This document shows positions 8,311-17,430 of a DNA stretch of 64,000 bases, one piece after another. A program made the position numbers and the translations under genes. The stretch is taken from positions 124,001 through 188,000 of the forward strand of contig NZ_NEVS01000001.1 in assembly GCF_002261215.1 (NCBI RefSeq), read 5' to 3'. Origin of the DNA: Bordetella genomosp. 11. Its GTDB lineage: Bacteria; Pseudomonadota; Gammaproteobacteria; Burkholderiales; Burkholderiaceae_B. A model generated the notes under the pieces. The model saw nothing but the letters and a program-made list of their open reading frames with translations, made no database searches and was not told where the DNA came from. Position 1 is the stretch's first letter; the number at the start of each line of letters is the position of its first letter.

Positions 8311-9167
8311 CGCGCCGGCGCCCGCATGCGCTGCCTGTCGCAGAACTCGCGCAGCATGCCCGCCATTTCACGCGCGTCGTCCGGTGCGCCCGGGCGCAGG
8401 ATCAGGGCCAACTCCGTGTGCGTGACCGGCGGGCAGGTGTCGTCCAATATCGGGGATCCGTCGTCCAGGCCCTGTTCGTCCAGCAGCGAGATACCCAGGC
8501 CGCCGCGCAGCGCCGCCTGGATGCCGGGCAGATTGGGGCTTTCATAGACGACGCGCCAGCGCCGCCCCGCCCGTTCCAGCGCATGTATCGCGCGTTCGCG
8601 ATACAGGCAGCCGGCGGGACGAAGCACCAGCGGTACCGTTTCCTCGCCGGCGGGCAGCACGGCAGGGTCTCCCGTCCAATGAAGGCGTTCCGGCCATGCT
8701 GCGATGCAGGGCCCGCTGCCGGGTTCGCGCTTGAGCAGGGCGACATCCAGCTCGCCCTGCGCCAGGGCCTGTCCCAGGCGGACGCTCAGGTCGCAGCAGA
8801 CCGACAGCCTGACATCGGGGTGCGAGCGCGTGAAGGCGCTGACGATTTCCGTCAGTGCAGGTATCGCGAAGTCATCGGGCAGCCCCAGGCGCACCACCTC
8901 CACCCGCGCGGCCTTGCCCACCGTGTCATGCAATTCGGCCGATAGCGCCAGCATGCGCCGGGCGTAGCCCAGCAGCCGTTCGCCATCCTCCGTCAGCGGG
9001 GCCCTGCGGCCTTCGCGCCGAAACAGGGCGCATCCCAGCTTTTCCTCCAGCCTGCGGATCTGCTGGCTGACGGTCGACTGGGTGCGGTGCACGCGCTCGC
9101 CGGCCCGGGTGAAGCCGCCAGCCTCCACGACCGAGACGAAGCTGCGCAACAGATCGAGATCCGGCAC
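8256..9167 (-). CDS. LysR-family transcriptional regulator
   Basis: Encodes 303 aa with a GTG start (GGGAA lies about 8 bases upstream). The N-terminal winged HTH is typical (LLRSFVSVVEAGGFTRAGERVHRTQSTVSQQIRRLEEKLG, roughly residues 6-45), followed by the LysR effector-binding domain. It is divergent from an EamA-type exporter gene 125 bases away, so that exporter is the probable target. The 3' end runs 55 bases antisense into bfd. The effector is not predictable from sequence. Confidence 0.88.
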   Translation of the reverse strand: MPDLDLLRSFVSVVEAGGFTRAGERVHRTQSTVSQQIRRLEEKLGCALFRREGRRAPLTEDGERLLGYARRMLALSAELHDTVGKAARVEVVRLGLPDDFAIPALTEIVSAFTRSHPDVRLSVCCDLSVRLGQALAQGELDVALLKREPGSGPCIAAWPERLHWTGDPAVLPAGEETVPLVLRPAGCLYRERAIHALERAGRRWRVVYESPNLPGIQAALRGGLGISLLDEQGLDDGSPILDDTCPPVTHTELALILRPGAPDDAREMAGMLREFCDRQRMRAPARQAAATMGMGKPLAAEPL

Positions 9168-9292
9168 CGGAATTTTCCCATTGAATTTTCAAATACTTTC
9201 GATGCGAATAACGAATTTGTCAATGGATGAAAGGCGCAACACAATCGCCGCAGCCGTTCCGAAGTCGGTGTCTGATAAGTCACGGATCCAAG

Positions 9293-10207
9293 ATGAAAAC
9301 CCTCCATGCGGCCTCCGCCGTTCCCGCCGCCTCGCCGCCTCCCGTGGCGTGGGCGCCTATCGCCCTGTTTTGCCTGCTGTGGAGCTCCGCGTTCGCCGCC
9401 GCGAAGATCGCGCTGCGGGACTGTCCGCCCCTGACCTTGCTGACGGTCCGCTTCTTCATCGCCGCGGCGCTGATGATCGGTCTGGCCTGGCTGACCGGCG
9501 GGCTGCGCCGACTGGCGCTGCGCCAATGGGGCATGCTGGCCGCGTTGGGCGTACTGAACAACGGCGTCTACCTGGGCTTGAGCTGGACCGGCATGATGAC
9601 GGTGTCCTCGGCATTCGCCGCCGTCATCGTCAGCACCAATCCTTTGCTGATCGGCGCGCTGGCGGGGCCGCTGCTGGGCGAGCGCGTCGGCTGGCGCAAG
9701 GTCGCCGGCCTGTGCCTGGGCCTGGCCGGCGTCGCGCTGGTGCTGCGCTCGCGGCTGACGGGCGGGCACGAGGATCTGCACGGCACGCTACTGGTAGTCG
9801 CGGCACTGGCCGCGCTGGTGGGGGGCACGCTCCTGTACAAGCGCCACACGCCGGACAGCAATATCTGGCTGGCCACCGGCCTGCAATCCCTGTTCGGCGG
9901 CCTGGCCCTGCTGCCCTTTGCCTGGGTCTACGAGGCGCACCTGCCGGTCACCTTCACTGCGTCGCTGTTCTGGAGCATGGCCTATATGATCGTCGCCGTC
10001 TCCATTGGCGGATTCGGCTTGTGGTTTCTGATCCTGGCCCGGTCCAGCGCGACGGCGGCCAGCGCCTTGCATTTCCTGATGCCTCCGCTGGGCCTGCTGT
10101 TCGGCTGGCTGGTCCTGGCCGAGCCGGTCGCCGTGATGGACCTGGTCGGCATCGTTCCCATCGCCCTGGGGATCTGGATGGCCACCCGGCCACCGCGTTC
10201 TGCCTGA
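9293..10207 (+). CDS. EamA/DMT-family membrane transporter
   Basis: About 304 aa with ten hydrophobic segments and two EamA repeats, each starting with a short helix after a WSSAFAAAKIAL-like or LVGGTLLYKRHTP-like stretch. Such proteins usually export amino acids or small metabolites. The ATG at 9293 (MKTLHAASAV) is chosen because the 22 codons upstream are hydrophilic and atypical; no strong ribosome-binding site is seen. It is divergent from the LysR gene, a very common regulator/exporter pairing. Substrate unknown. Confidence 0.8.
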   Translation: MKTLHAASAVPAASPPPVAWAPIALFCLLWSSAFAAAKIALRDCPPLTLLTVRFFIAAALMIGLAWLTGGLRRLALRQWGMLAALGVLNNGVYLGLSWTGMMTVSSAFAAVIVSTNPLLIGALAGPLLGERVGWRKVAGLCLGLAGVALVLRSRLTGGHEDLHGTLLVVAALAALVGGTLLYKRHTPDSNIWLATGLQSLFGGLALLPFAWVYEAHLPVTFTASLFWSMAYMIVAVSIGGFGLWFLILARSSATAASALHFLMPPLGLLFGWLVLAEPVAVMDLVGIVPIALGIWMATRPPRSA

Positions 10208-10261
10208 AGGCGCGGGACGCGCCGCGCGACGCGGCGCCAGCGCGTTTCGCGCGGCGATGTA

Positions 10262-10283
10262 TGCGGACTCATTCTCATTGCGT
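10262..10283. promoter_or_regulatory. Possible weak Fur site upstream of bfr
   Basis: Read on the minus strand, the sequence AATGAGAATGAGTC contains one good half-site (TGAGAAT against TGATAAT), but the second half does not match. It lies about 115 bases upstream of the bfr start, far from the position expected for simple repression. Given as a weak candidate only. Confidence 0.22.
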
Positions 10284-10395
10284 TGCTGCGTACACTTTTG
10301 GATAACGCTCGCAGCGCGATTTACCACATGCGCGCCAGGGGTATGCTGGCGCGGAAACGGATGGTAGTCTCCGAGGATTCAGCAAGGAGTCCATC

Positions 10396-10872
10396 ATGCA
10401 AGGCGATAAAACCGTCATCCAATTCTTGAACCAGCAACTGACCAACGAGTTGACGGCGATCAACCAGTACTTCCTTCATGCGCGCATGTTGCGCCACTGG
10501 GGGCTGAACAAACTGGGCAAACACGAATATGAAGAGTCCATCGGCGAAATGAAGCACGCCGATCGCCTGATCGAACGCATATTCATGCTGGATGGTTTGC
10601 CGAACCTGCAGGACTTGCACAAGCTGCTGATCGGCGAAGACGTGCCCGAGCTCCTGTCTTGCGACCTGAAGCTGGAGCAGGCCGCGCAGGTCACGTTGAA
10701 GGACGCCATCGCGCACTGCGAATCGGTGCGCGATTATGTGTCCCGCGATCTGTTCCAGGACATCCTGGACGATACCGAGGAACACATCGACTACCTGGAA
10801 ACGCAGATCGGCCTGGTGGACCAGGTGGGCTTGCAGAACTATCTGCAGAGCCAGATGGAAGTGTCGGAATAA
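10396..10872 (+). CDS. bfr: Bacterioferritin (haem-containing iron-storage protein)
   Basis: Encodes 158 aa, the family length. Ferroxidase ligands are in place: Glu18 (TNEL), Glu51 and His54 (GEMKH), with further Glu/His ligands in helices C and D ([18 protein letters not shown]). Met52 in the same GEMKH motif is the inter-subunit haem ligand, which separates Bfr from ferritin. The protein forms 24-mers storing ferric iron in the cytoplasm. The start has AAGGAG about 8 bases upstream. Bfd, its reductase partner, is encoded 2 kb upstream rather than adjacent. Confidence 0.95.
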   Translation: MQGDKTVIQFLNQQLTNELTAINQYFLHARMLRHWGLNKLGKHEYEESIGEMKHADRLIERIFMLDGLPNLQDLHKLLIGEDVPELLSCDLKLEQAAQVTLKDAIAHCESVRDYVSRDLFQDILDDTEEHIDYLETQIGLVDQVGLQNYLQSQMEVSE

Positions 10873-10876
10873 ACCT

Positions 10877-11566
10877 TCAGGGGCGATGCGGGCATTCGGG
10901 AATCGTGCCCCATGCCTGATTCGGCGCGCAGTATTTATTGCGCGCATTCCACGCGCAGGTGGGACGCTGGAAGAAGCCCGCATCGGCGCATTGCGCCAGT
11001 TCGCGGCGCAGGGCATCCTGCCAGCCCTTCTGCCCGGCCCCGGCCGATGCCTGCTGCTGCGGCGGCGGCATATCCACCGATTGGATGATCGGCTGCTGGC
11101 TGACGTTACGCGACGCCTGGATCTGGGCGTACTGCTGCGCCGATTGCGCGGTCTGCGCCTGCTGGGTCGCCAGATCCAGCGTCGATACGTCGTTGGGGCC
11201 GGAAGGCAGCGCCGACTGCGTGGCGGCGGCGATCTGCCTGGCCTGGTCCATCGAAATACTGTCGCGCGAAATCATGACGGACGGGTCTTTCACCGTGTCG
11301 AACAGCGACACCGTGCCCACCGTCCAACTGGTGCCGGTGGGACGGTCCGGCACGCCCAGCGTGCCGTCGATGCGGGGTTGCGGCGGCTGGGCCGTGTAGG
11401 GCCGGCCGTCCGCATCCAGTATCGGTTCCTGGTTCGCATCGGTTTCGTTGGGTGCGCGCGTGGCGGCGGGCGCATGCGCCACCAGCCAATCGCCGAATTG
11501 GATGCCGCCCCACGCGGAGGCGGCCAGCACCACCAGCAGTGTTGCGAACAATACTCGCCAAGACAT
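10877..11566 (-). CDS. Predicted exported or membrane-anchored protein of unknown function
   Basis: Encodes 229 aa. An N-terminal hydrophobic stretch (VLFATLLVVLAASAWGGIQF) is a signal peptide or anchor; no lipobox is present. The middle is Gln/Ala-rich and probably disordered. A compact C-terminal block carries four cysteines (AQCADAGF, PTCAW, KYCAPNQ, PECPHRP) that could form two disulfides in the periplasm. It lies 11 bases downstream of prfC on the same strand with GAGG ahead of its ATG, so the two are probably co-transcribed. No family recognised. Confidence 0.75.
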   Translation of the reverse strand: MSWRVLFATLLVVLAASAWGGIQFGDWLVAHAPAATRAPNETDANQEPILDADGRPYTAQPPQPRIDGTLGVPDRPTGTSWTVGTVSLFDTVKDPSVMISRDSISMDQARQIAAATQSALPSGPNDVSTLDLATQQAQTAQSAQQYAQIQASRNVSQQPIIQSVDMPPPQQQASAGAGQKGWQDALRRELAQCADAGFFQRPTCAWNARNKYCAPNQAWGTIPECPHRP

Positions 11567-11577
11567 TCCTGAACCTC

Positions 11578-13191
11578 TTAAGCCTGGGCCTTGTCGCCGA
11601 ACACTCGTCCGCCATGCTCGCGCATCGCGTGGAACTTGACATCTGGATACAGTTCTTCCGCGACACGCAATTGCGCGGGCGAGCCGATCAAAAACGCGGC
11701 CGCGTCCACCACATCATAGGCGATATGCGCGGCATTGGCATCCATGAACTTGCGCAGCGCCTTGGGGTCCGCCGACGTAATCCATCGTGCCATGGTGTAA
11801 CGCGAAGGCATCAATCTGGCGTCGACGCCGTACTCCGTTTTCAGCCGATGCTGCACCACTTCGAACTGCAGCTGCCCGACCGCCCCCAGCAGCATGGCAC
11901 CGCCGGCCGCGACCGGGCGGAACACCTGGATCGCGCCTTCTTCGCCGAGCTGCGCCAAACCGGTACGTAACTGCTTGGTTCGCAGCGGGTCTTTCACTTC
12001 CACCGCCTGGAAGAGTTCCGGCGCGAAGAAGGGCAGCCCCGTGAATTGCAAAAATTCGCCCTCGGTAAGCACGTCGCCCAGCTGCAACACGCCGTGGTTG
12101 GGTATGCCGATGACATCGCCGGCGTAGGCTTCGTCCAGCAGCTCGCGCCGCTGCGACAAAAAGGAAACCACGTTGTTGGGCCGCATTTCCTTGTTGGTGC
12201 GGCAAACCTTCAGGCGCATGCCCCGTTCGAAGCGGCCGGAGCTGACGCGCACGAAGGCCACGCGGTCACGGTGCGCGGGGTCCATATTGGCCTGTACCTT
12301 GAACACCACGCCGGTGAAGCGCGGCTCGTCCGGCTGCACCACGCGCTGCAAGGCCGGGCGCGGCCCGGGCCGGGGCGCCAGTTCCACCAGCGCATCCAGG
12401 ACTTCCTGCACGCCGAAGTTGTTGATCGCCGAACCGAAGAACACCGGTGTCTGCTTGCCGGCCAGGAAGGCCTGTTCGTCGAACGCCGGCGCGGCTTCGT
12501 TGATCAGGGCGATTTCCCCATGCGCCTGCTGGAAAGCGCTGCTGAAGCGGCGGGCGATTTCCGGATTATCCAGGCCTTCGATGAATTCGTTGTCGTCGCC
12601 GCGCCGTTCCTGGCCCGCGCGAAAGATGCGCATGCGGTCCTGGCGGATGTCGAACACGCCGCCGAAGGACTTGCCCATGCCGACCGGCCATGAGAACGGT
12701 ACCGCGTCCATGCCCAGGTGCGACTCGATCTCGGCCAGCAGGTCCAGGGGCTCGCGGACTTCGCGGTCCATTTTGTTGATGAAGGTGATGATGGGCGTGT
12801 TGCGCGCGCGGCAGACCTGCAGCAGGCGCTTGGTTTGGGGTTCCACGCCGTTGGCGGCGTCGATCACCATCAGCGCCGCGTCGACGGCCGTCAGCACGCG
12901 GTAGGTATCTTCGGAGAAGTCCTGGTGCCCGGGGGTGTCCAGCAGGTTGATGACGCTGTCGCGATATTCCATCTGCATGACGGACGATGCCACGGAAATG
13001 CCGCGCTGCTTTTCGATTTCCATCCAGTCGGAAGACGCGTGCCGGCTGGCCTTGCGCGCTTTCACGCTGCCGGCGATCTGGATCGCGCCGGCGAACAGCA
13101 GGAGTTTTTCGGTCAGCGTGGTCTTGCCCGCGTCCGGGTGCGAGATGATGGCGAACGTGCGTCGCCGCTCGACTTCTTGAGCGATATTCAT
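11578..13191 (-). CDS. prfC: Peptide chain release factor 3 (GTPase)
   Basis: Encodes 537 aa, the expected length. The Walker A motif SHPDAGKT is at residues 17-24, the switch II motif is DTPGHQDF, and NKMD gives guanine specificity. These are followed by the EF-Tu-like domain II and RF3 C-terminal domain. RF3 recycles RF1/RF2 from the ribosome after termination. The gene follows a LysE-type gene by 39 bases and precedes an exported-protein gene by 11 bases, all on the minus strand. Confidence 0.96.
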   Translation of the reverse strand: MNIAQEVERRRTFAIISHPDAGKTTLTEKLLLFAGAIQIAGSVKARKASRHASSDWMEIEKQRGISVASSVMQMEYRDSVINLLDTPGHQDFSEDTYRVLTAVDAALMVIDAANGVEPQTKRLLQVCRARNTPIITFINKMDREVREPLDLLAEIESHLGMDAVPFSWPVGMGKSFGGVFDIRQDRMRIFRAGQERRGDDNEFIEGLDNPEIARRFSSAFQQAHGEIALINEAAPAFDEQAFLAGKQTPVFFGSAINNFGVQEVLDALVELAPRPGPRPALQRVVQPDEPRFTGVVFKVQANMDPAHRDRVAFVRVSSGRFERGMRLKVCRTNKEMRPNNVVSFLSQRRELLDEAYAGDVIGIPNHGVLQLGDVLTEGEFLQFTGLPFFAPELFQAVEVKDPLRTKQLRTGLAQLGEEGAIQVFRPVAAGGAMLLGAVGQLQFEVVQHRLKTEYGVDARLMPSRYTMARWITSADPKALRKFMDANAAHIAYDVVDAAAFLIGSPAQLRVAEELYPDVKFHAMREHGGRVFGDKAQA

Positions 13192-13230
13192 AGGCGGGAA
13201 ATTTTACAGGCGGACGCCACGTCGCGTTTC

Positions 13231-13860
13231 TTACTGTGCGCGCCGGAAGCACGCCAGCAGCAGGCCGGCGGCCATGAACAGCGAGCCGAAGGCACGGTTC
13301 ATCCACCGGATATGGCCGGGGCTGCGCAACAGGCGCAGCACCTTGGCGGCCAGCAGCGTGTAGAAAGCCATGGCGACCGTGTCGGTCAAGGCCATGGTGG
13401 CGGCGATCGCCAGGTATTGCTGGGCGAGCGGCTGGGCGGCGTCGATGAACTGCGGGACCACGGCCAGCAGGAATACCGTGCCCTTGGGATTGCTGGCGTT
13501 GATGAGGAAGCCGCGCAGGATCAGCGCGCGGCGCGATTCATCGCGCGACTGGCCGCCTTCGAAGGTGATCGGCGCGGCCTGCGCGCGGAACTGGCGCCAG
13601 CCGAGGTAGATCAGGTAGGCGACGCCCAGGTACTTCACCACGGCAAACGCGGTTTCCGAGGCGGCCAGCAGCGTGCCCAGGCCGATGCCTACCACTGCCA
13701 GCTGGAACATGATGCCCAGGATCAGCCCGGCGGTATTCCAGTAGCCTCGCGCAAATCCATGCCGCAGGCCCGAGGTCATGGCGGAAAGCGCGCCCGCGCC
13801 CGGCGAAAACGAAATCGCCCAAGACGCCAGCATGAAGGTCAGCCAGGTGGAAAGGAGCAC
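13231..13860 (-). CDS. LysE/RhtB-family amino-acid exporter
   Basis: Encodes 209 aa. The GTG at 13860 is chosen because AAAGGA lies 8 bases upstream and the product then starts MLLSTWLTFMLASWAISFSPGAGAL, matching the family's conserved SPGP-type turn in the first helix. Six membrane segments are expected. LINASNPKGTVFLLAVVPQF is the conserved central motif. It probably exports an amino acid such as threonine, homoserine or leucine; which one cannot be read from sequence. Confidence 0.88.
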   Translation of the reverse strand: MLLSTWLTFMLASWAISFSPGAGALSAMTSGLRHGFARGYWNTAGLILGIMFQLAVVGIGLGTLLAASETAFAVVKYLGVAYLIYLGWRQFRAQAAPITFEGGQSRDESRRALILRGFLINASNPKGTVFLLAVVPQFIDAAQPLAQQYLAIAATMALTDTVAMAFYTLLAAKVLRLLRSPGHIRWMNRAFGSLFMAAGLLLACFRRAQ

Positions 13861-13962
13861 GGGTATTCCTTTGGGGTTCCTTGTTCAGGGAAGCGGTGCG
13901 CCGGTTTTCGCGGGACCCGGGCCCGCGCCACCCGTAAGGGGGCGCGGTGCCTGGTGCCGATT

Positions 13963-15537
13963 TTATTTCGACAGCAGCGCGGGGCGGCGCGCGGCACCCT
14001 GGCCGCCCGCGGCGCGGGGCGCCGGCGCCGGCGCGCCACGATGGCCGCTGCCCGTGGCATGGCGATCGCCGTTGGCGCCGCGGTTGCCATTGGCGGAGCG
14101 TTGGCCGCCGTTGCCGCCATTGCCGTTGCGGCTGCCGCGGGCATCCGCGCCGGATGCGTTGCCGGCGGCGGCGGGACGGCCGTTGTGGCCAGCCGCGCGA
14201 TCGCCATTGGCCCGGCCGCCGTCACGGCTACCCGTCGAGGCAGTACCCGCCGCGCCGTTGCGGCGCGCGCCGCCATTGGCCGCGGCGCCGTTGCCGGACC
14301 GCGCCGGCGCACGGCCACGGCCGCCGCCACGCGGGCCGCGCGATTCGCGCTCGTCGTCTTCATCGTCGCGCTCGCGCACGGCGTTGGGCGACGGCGTCCA
14401 GCCTTTCACCTCGATGCGGTCGATGGGCTTGCGGATCAATTTTTCGATGGCTTTCAGCAGCTTGATTTCGCTGGGGTCGACCAACGAGATCGCGGCGCCC
14501 GTGGCGCCCGCGCGGCCGGTGCGGCCGATGCGGTGGACGTAGTCTTCCGGCACATTGGGCAGTTCGAAGTTCACCACCTGCGGCAACTGGTCGATATCCA
14601 GCCCGCGCGCGGCGATGTCGGTGGCGACCAGCACGCTGACGTTGCCCGACTTGAAGCCCGCCAGCGCGCGCGTGCGCGCCGCCTGGCTTTTGTTGCCGTG
14701 GATGGCCGCGGCGCTCAGCCCGTCCTTGACGAGCTTTTCCGCCAGGCGGTTCGCGCCGTGCTTGGTGCGCGTGAACACCAGGACCTGATGCCAGCCGCTT
14801 TCGCGGATGATGTGGCTGATCAGATCGCGCTTGTGATGCTGCTCCACCAGATGCATAGTCTGGGTCACCAGCTCGGTGGCGGTATTGCGCGGCGTTACCG
14901 ATACTTCGCCGGGATTGTTCAGCACGCCACGCGCCAGGGTGCGGATCTCGTCGGAGAACGTCGCGGAAAACAGCAGGTTCTGCCGTTGTCGCGGCAACAG
15001 CGCCAGCACCTTGCGGATGTCGCGGATGAAACCCATGTCCAGCATGCGGTCGGCTTCGTCCAGGACGAGGATTTCCACGCCGGAGAGGTCCACGGTTTTC
15101 TGGCCCGCGTGGTCCAGCAGGCGCCCGGGCGTGGCCACCAGGATATCGAGCGGCTTTTTCAGCGCGCTGATCTGCGGATTGATGTTGACCCCGCCGAACA
15201 TCACCATGGACGTCAGGGGCGTGTGCTTGCCGTAGGTCTGCACCGATTCTTCGACCTGCGCGGTGAGCTCGCGCGTGGGTGTCAGGATCAGGCAACGCGG
15301 CCGGCCGGGCTTGCGCAGCGCGGGCTTGTTCTGCATCAGCAGGTGCAGGATCGGCAGCGTGAAGCCGGCGGTCTTGCCGGTGCCGGTCTGTGCGGCGGCG
15401 AGCAGGTCTCCGCCTTGCAGCACCAGCGGAATGGCCTGGGCCTGGATGGGCGTCGGGGCGGTGTAGCCGGTCTCGGCGATCGCGCGCAACAGGGAATCTG
15501 CCAACCCGAGGTCGGCGAAGGATGATTTGACAGTCAA
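13963..15537 (-). CDS. rhlE: DEAD-box RNA helicase, RhlE type, with long low-complexity tail
   Basis: About 524 aa. All core motifs are present: the Q motif (GYTAPTPIQ), [21 protein letters not shown], and [10 protein letters not shown]. From about residue 395 the tail is rich in Gly, Asn, Ala and Arg with RG-like patches, typical of RNA-annealing or condensate-prone tails of RhlE proteins. The start appears to be TTG at 15537: GGAG lies 6 bases upstream and no ATG or GTG fits. Helicases of this type act in ribosome assembly and RNA decay. A long reading frame antisense to this gene and prfC is an artefact of high GC. Confidence 0.9.
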   Translation of the reverse strand: MTVKSSFADLGLADSLLRAIAETGYTAPTPIQAQAIPLVLQGGDLLAAAQTGTGKTAGFTLPILHLLMQNKPALRKPGRPRCLILTPTRELTAQVEESVQTYGKHTPLTSMVMFGGVNINPQISALKKPLDILVATPGRLLDHAGQKTVDLSGVEILVLDEADRMLDMGFIRDIRKVLALLPRQRQNLLFSATFSDEIRTLARGVLNNPGEVSVTPRNTATELVTQTMHLVEQHHKRDLISHIIRESGWHQVLVFTRTKHGANRLAEKLVKDGLSAAAIHGNKSQAARTRALAGFKSGNVSVLVATDIAARGLDIDQLPQVVNFELPNVPEDYVHRIGRTGRAGATGAAISLVDPSEIKLLKAIEKLIRKPIDRIEVKGWTPSPNAVRERDDEDDERESRGPRGGGRGRAPARSGNGAAANGGARRNGAAGTASTGSRDGGRANGDRAAGHNGRPAAAGNASGADARGSRNGNGGNGGQRSANGNRGANGDRHATGSGHRGAPAPAPRAAGGQGAARRPALLSK

Positions 15538-15831
15538 GTACAACTCCAGCGGCAGCCTGTCGCTCAAGTTGAGTGACTCCAATCCAGGCGGACGAAAGGG
15601 AGGAAAAGGAAGCGGCCCGTGGGACGGTCCCAGGGGCGCAGCACGTCGGCGAATGCCGCATGGCGCGGTGTGCGGATTGGCACTGCACACTCAACGCATT
15701 GTACCTCACTCGCGAAACCGGGCCGGTATAGTCCTGTAACGCTTTTTCCGTGGGAAGTGGCGGCGCCATGGCGGGGATGGCAAGGCTCCTACCTATAATC
15801 CCGCCTTTGTCCAGCGAGAAGAACCGGCATC

Positions 15832-17430
15832 ATGAAAAGAAAAGCGATCGGCGGGGTGGCAGGCGTGGTGGTGGCGGTCGGCGTAGTGTGGACCGCGGGC
15901 GCCTGGTACACCGGAAAGCGTGTGGAAGACATCGTCCGCCAGCAGGTGGCCGACGCCAATGCGCGCCTGCAGACGCTGTTTCCCGGCGGCAATGTGACGC
16001 TGGCGCTGGACAGCCTGCACCGGCGCCTCTTTTCGACCGACCTGACGTTACGGGTGCGGGTACAGGGCGCCGCCGGCCAGCCGCCGTCCCGCGAGGACGT
16101 GATCGACATCGCCGGCCACATCGGGCATGGCCCCTTCCCGCTACGGCGCCTGGCGCAATTGCGCTTGCTGCCGGTCATGGCGGCGGGCGACTTCAGCCTG
16201 CGCGACAACGACACCGTCCACCCGTGGTTCGCGCTGACGAACGGCGTGCCGCCGGTTTCCGGCACCGCCGTGATCTCGTATACGCAGGCCGTTTCCGGTA
16301 CCGTTCGGGCGGAGCCGGTCAAACTGGCGCGCGCTGACGCGACCCTGGATTTCTCCGGCCTGGTCATGAACTACAGCCAGGATGCCGCCAAGCACGGCCA
16401 GGCGGACGTGGCGGTCGACCATCTCCTGTTCAAGACCATGAAGGGCCAGGCGCCGGGGCAGGCGGAACTCACCGGTGTGACCGGTACGTCGGAGATGCGC
16501 CCCGGCCCCGCCGACCTGCAGTTGGGCACAACGGCCTTGAGGGTCAAGCGGATCGCTTTGTCGCCGCCGAGCACCGCGCCCGTCGTACTGACGGGCTACG
16601 CGCAACGTACCGAGGTCACCGAGGACAAAGGGCTGTTGGCCATGCACGCGACCTACGACGCCGACATGGTGAGCGTGGGCGGAACGGATATCGGCACGGC
16701 CCAGGTGTCGCTCGGCGCGAAGAACGTGGCGCCCGACGCGCTCAAGTCGCTGGCCACCTTGTATGGCCGGCTGTGGTCGCGCGCGATGGAGCGCACGCAG
16801 GCTGGCGGCGCGGCGCAAAGCGTACCCGTCCAACCGGAGCTCAGCCCGGACGAACGCGCACTGGCCCTGTCGGCGCGCGACGCGCTGCTGGCGGCCAATC
16901 CCAACGTCTACATCGACCCCATCCTGCTCAAGACGCCGCACGGTGAAGCCCGGTTCACACTGAATCTGGACCTGGCCAAACCGGACAAGGCGGATCTGCC
17001 CATCGACGAGCGCATCGCGCAAACGCTGCGCAAGCTGGACGCGCGGGTTTCGGTCGCGCAACCCATGGTGGCCGACCTGCTGGCGGACAATATGCAACGC
17101 GACGGCATGGACGCGGCGGCGGCCCAGGCCCAGGCGCAGGCCCTGGCGGCGATGATGGGCAAGGCGGCGGCGTCGTCGGGCTTTGCCACCGTGCAGGGCA
17201 CCGACGTCGTATCGACGCTGCATTATGCCGATCGTACGGTGGACCTGAATGGCACCAAGATGCCGCTCGACCAGTTCGCGGGCCTGGTGCTGCAAGGGGC
17301 CATGGGGATGATGGGCCAGCCCGGCATGGATGAACCCGACCAGGACCAACCGGGCGCGGATGAACCGGACGAGCCGGATGAGCCGGAGCAGGACCAGGCC
17401 CCCGTGCCCGGTTCGGTCCAGCCCCGCTAA
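15832..17430 (+). CDS. YdgA-family (DUF945) protein, membrane-anchored
   Basis: Encodes 532 aa. A single N-terminal hydrophobic segment (AIGGVAGVVVAVGVVWTAGAWY) is followed by GKRVEDIVRQQVADAN, the conserved opening of DUF945 proteins. The rest is a long periplasmic region expected to form beta-rich repeats. The last roughly 35 residues are an acidic low-complexity tail built from DEPD/EPDQDQ units. GAGAAG precedes the ATG. Its TAA interlocks with the TAG of the convergent ABC ATPase gene (bases 17427-17430 shared). Function unknown; E. coli YdgA is an inner-membrane protein without a firm role. Confidence 0.82.
   Translation: MKRKAIGGVAGVVVAVGVVWTAGAWYTGKRVEDIVRQQVADANARLQTLFPGGNVTLALDSLHRRLFSTDLTLRVRVQGAAGQPPSREDVIDIAGHIGHGPFPLRRLAQLRLLPVMAAGDFSLRDNDTVHPWFALTNGVPPVSGTAVISYTQAVSGTVRAEPVKLARADATLDFSGLVMNYSQDAAKHGQADVAVDHLLFKTMKGQAPGQAELTGVTGTSEMRPGPADLQLGTTALRVKRIALSPPSTAPVVLTGYAQRTEVTEDKGLLAMHATYDADMVSVGGTDIGTAQVSLGAKNVAPDALKSLATLYGRLWSRAMERTQAGGAAQSVPVQPELSPDERALALSARDALLAANPNVYIDPILLKTPHGEARFTLNLDLAKPDKADLPIDERIAQTLRKLDARVSVAQPMVADLLADNMQRDGMDAAAAQAQAQALAAMMGKAAASSGFATVQGTDVVSTLHYADRTVDLNGTKMPLDQFAGLVLQGAMGMMGQPGMDEPDQDQPGADEPDEPDEPEQDQAPVPGSVQPR

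Noticed and set aside
13861..13962. A copy of the GC-rich stem-loop repeats near the end of rhlE
   Set aside because: It is GC-rich with CCGTAAGGGGG but lacks the AAGCGC-GCA-GCGCTT element and the CCGGTCCTC module.
12718..15525. A 935-codon open frame on the plus strand, antisense to prfC, the LysE-type gene and the rhlE helicase gene
   Set aside because: It runs across three well-supported genes, has no family signature and has the composition expected of a GC-rich shadow frame.
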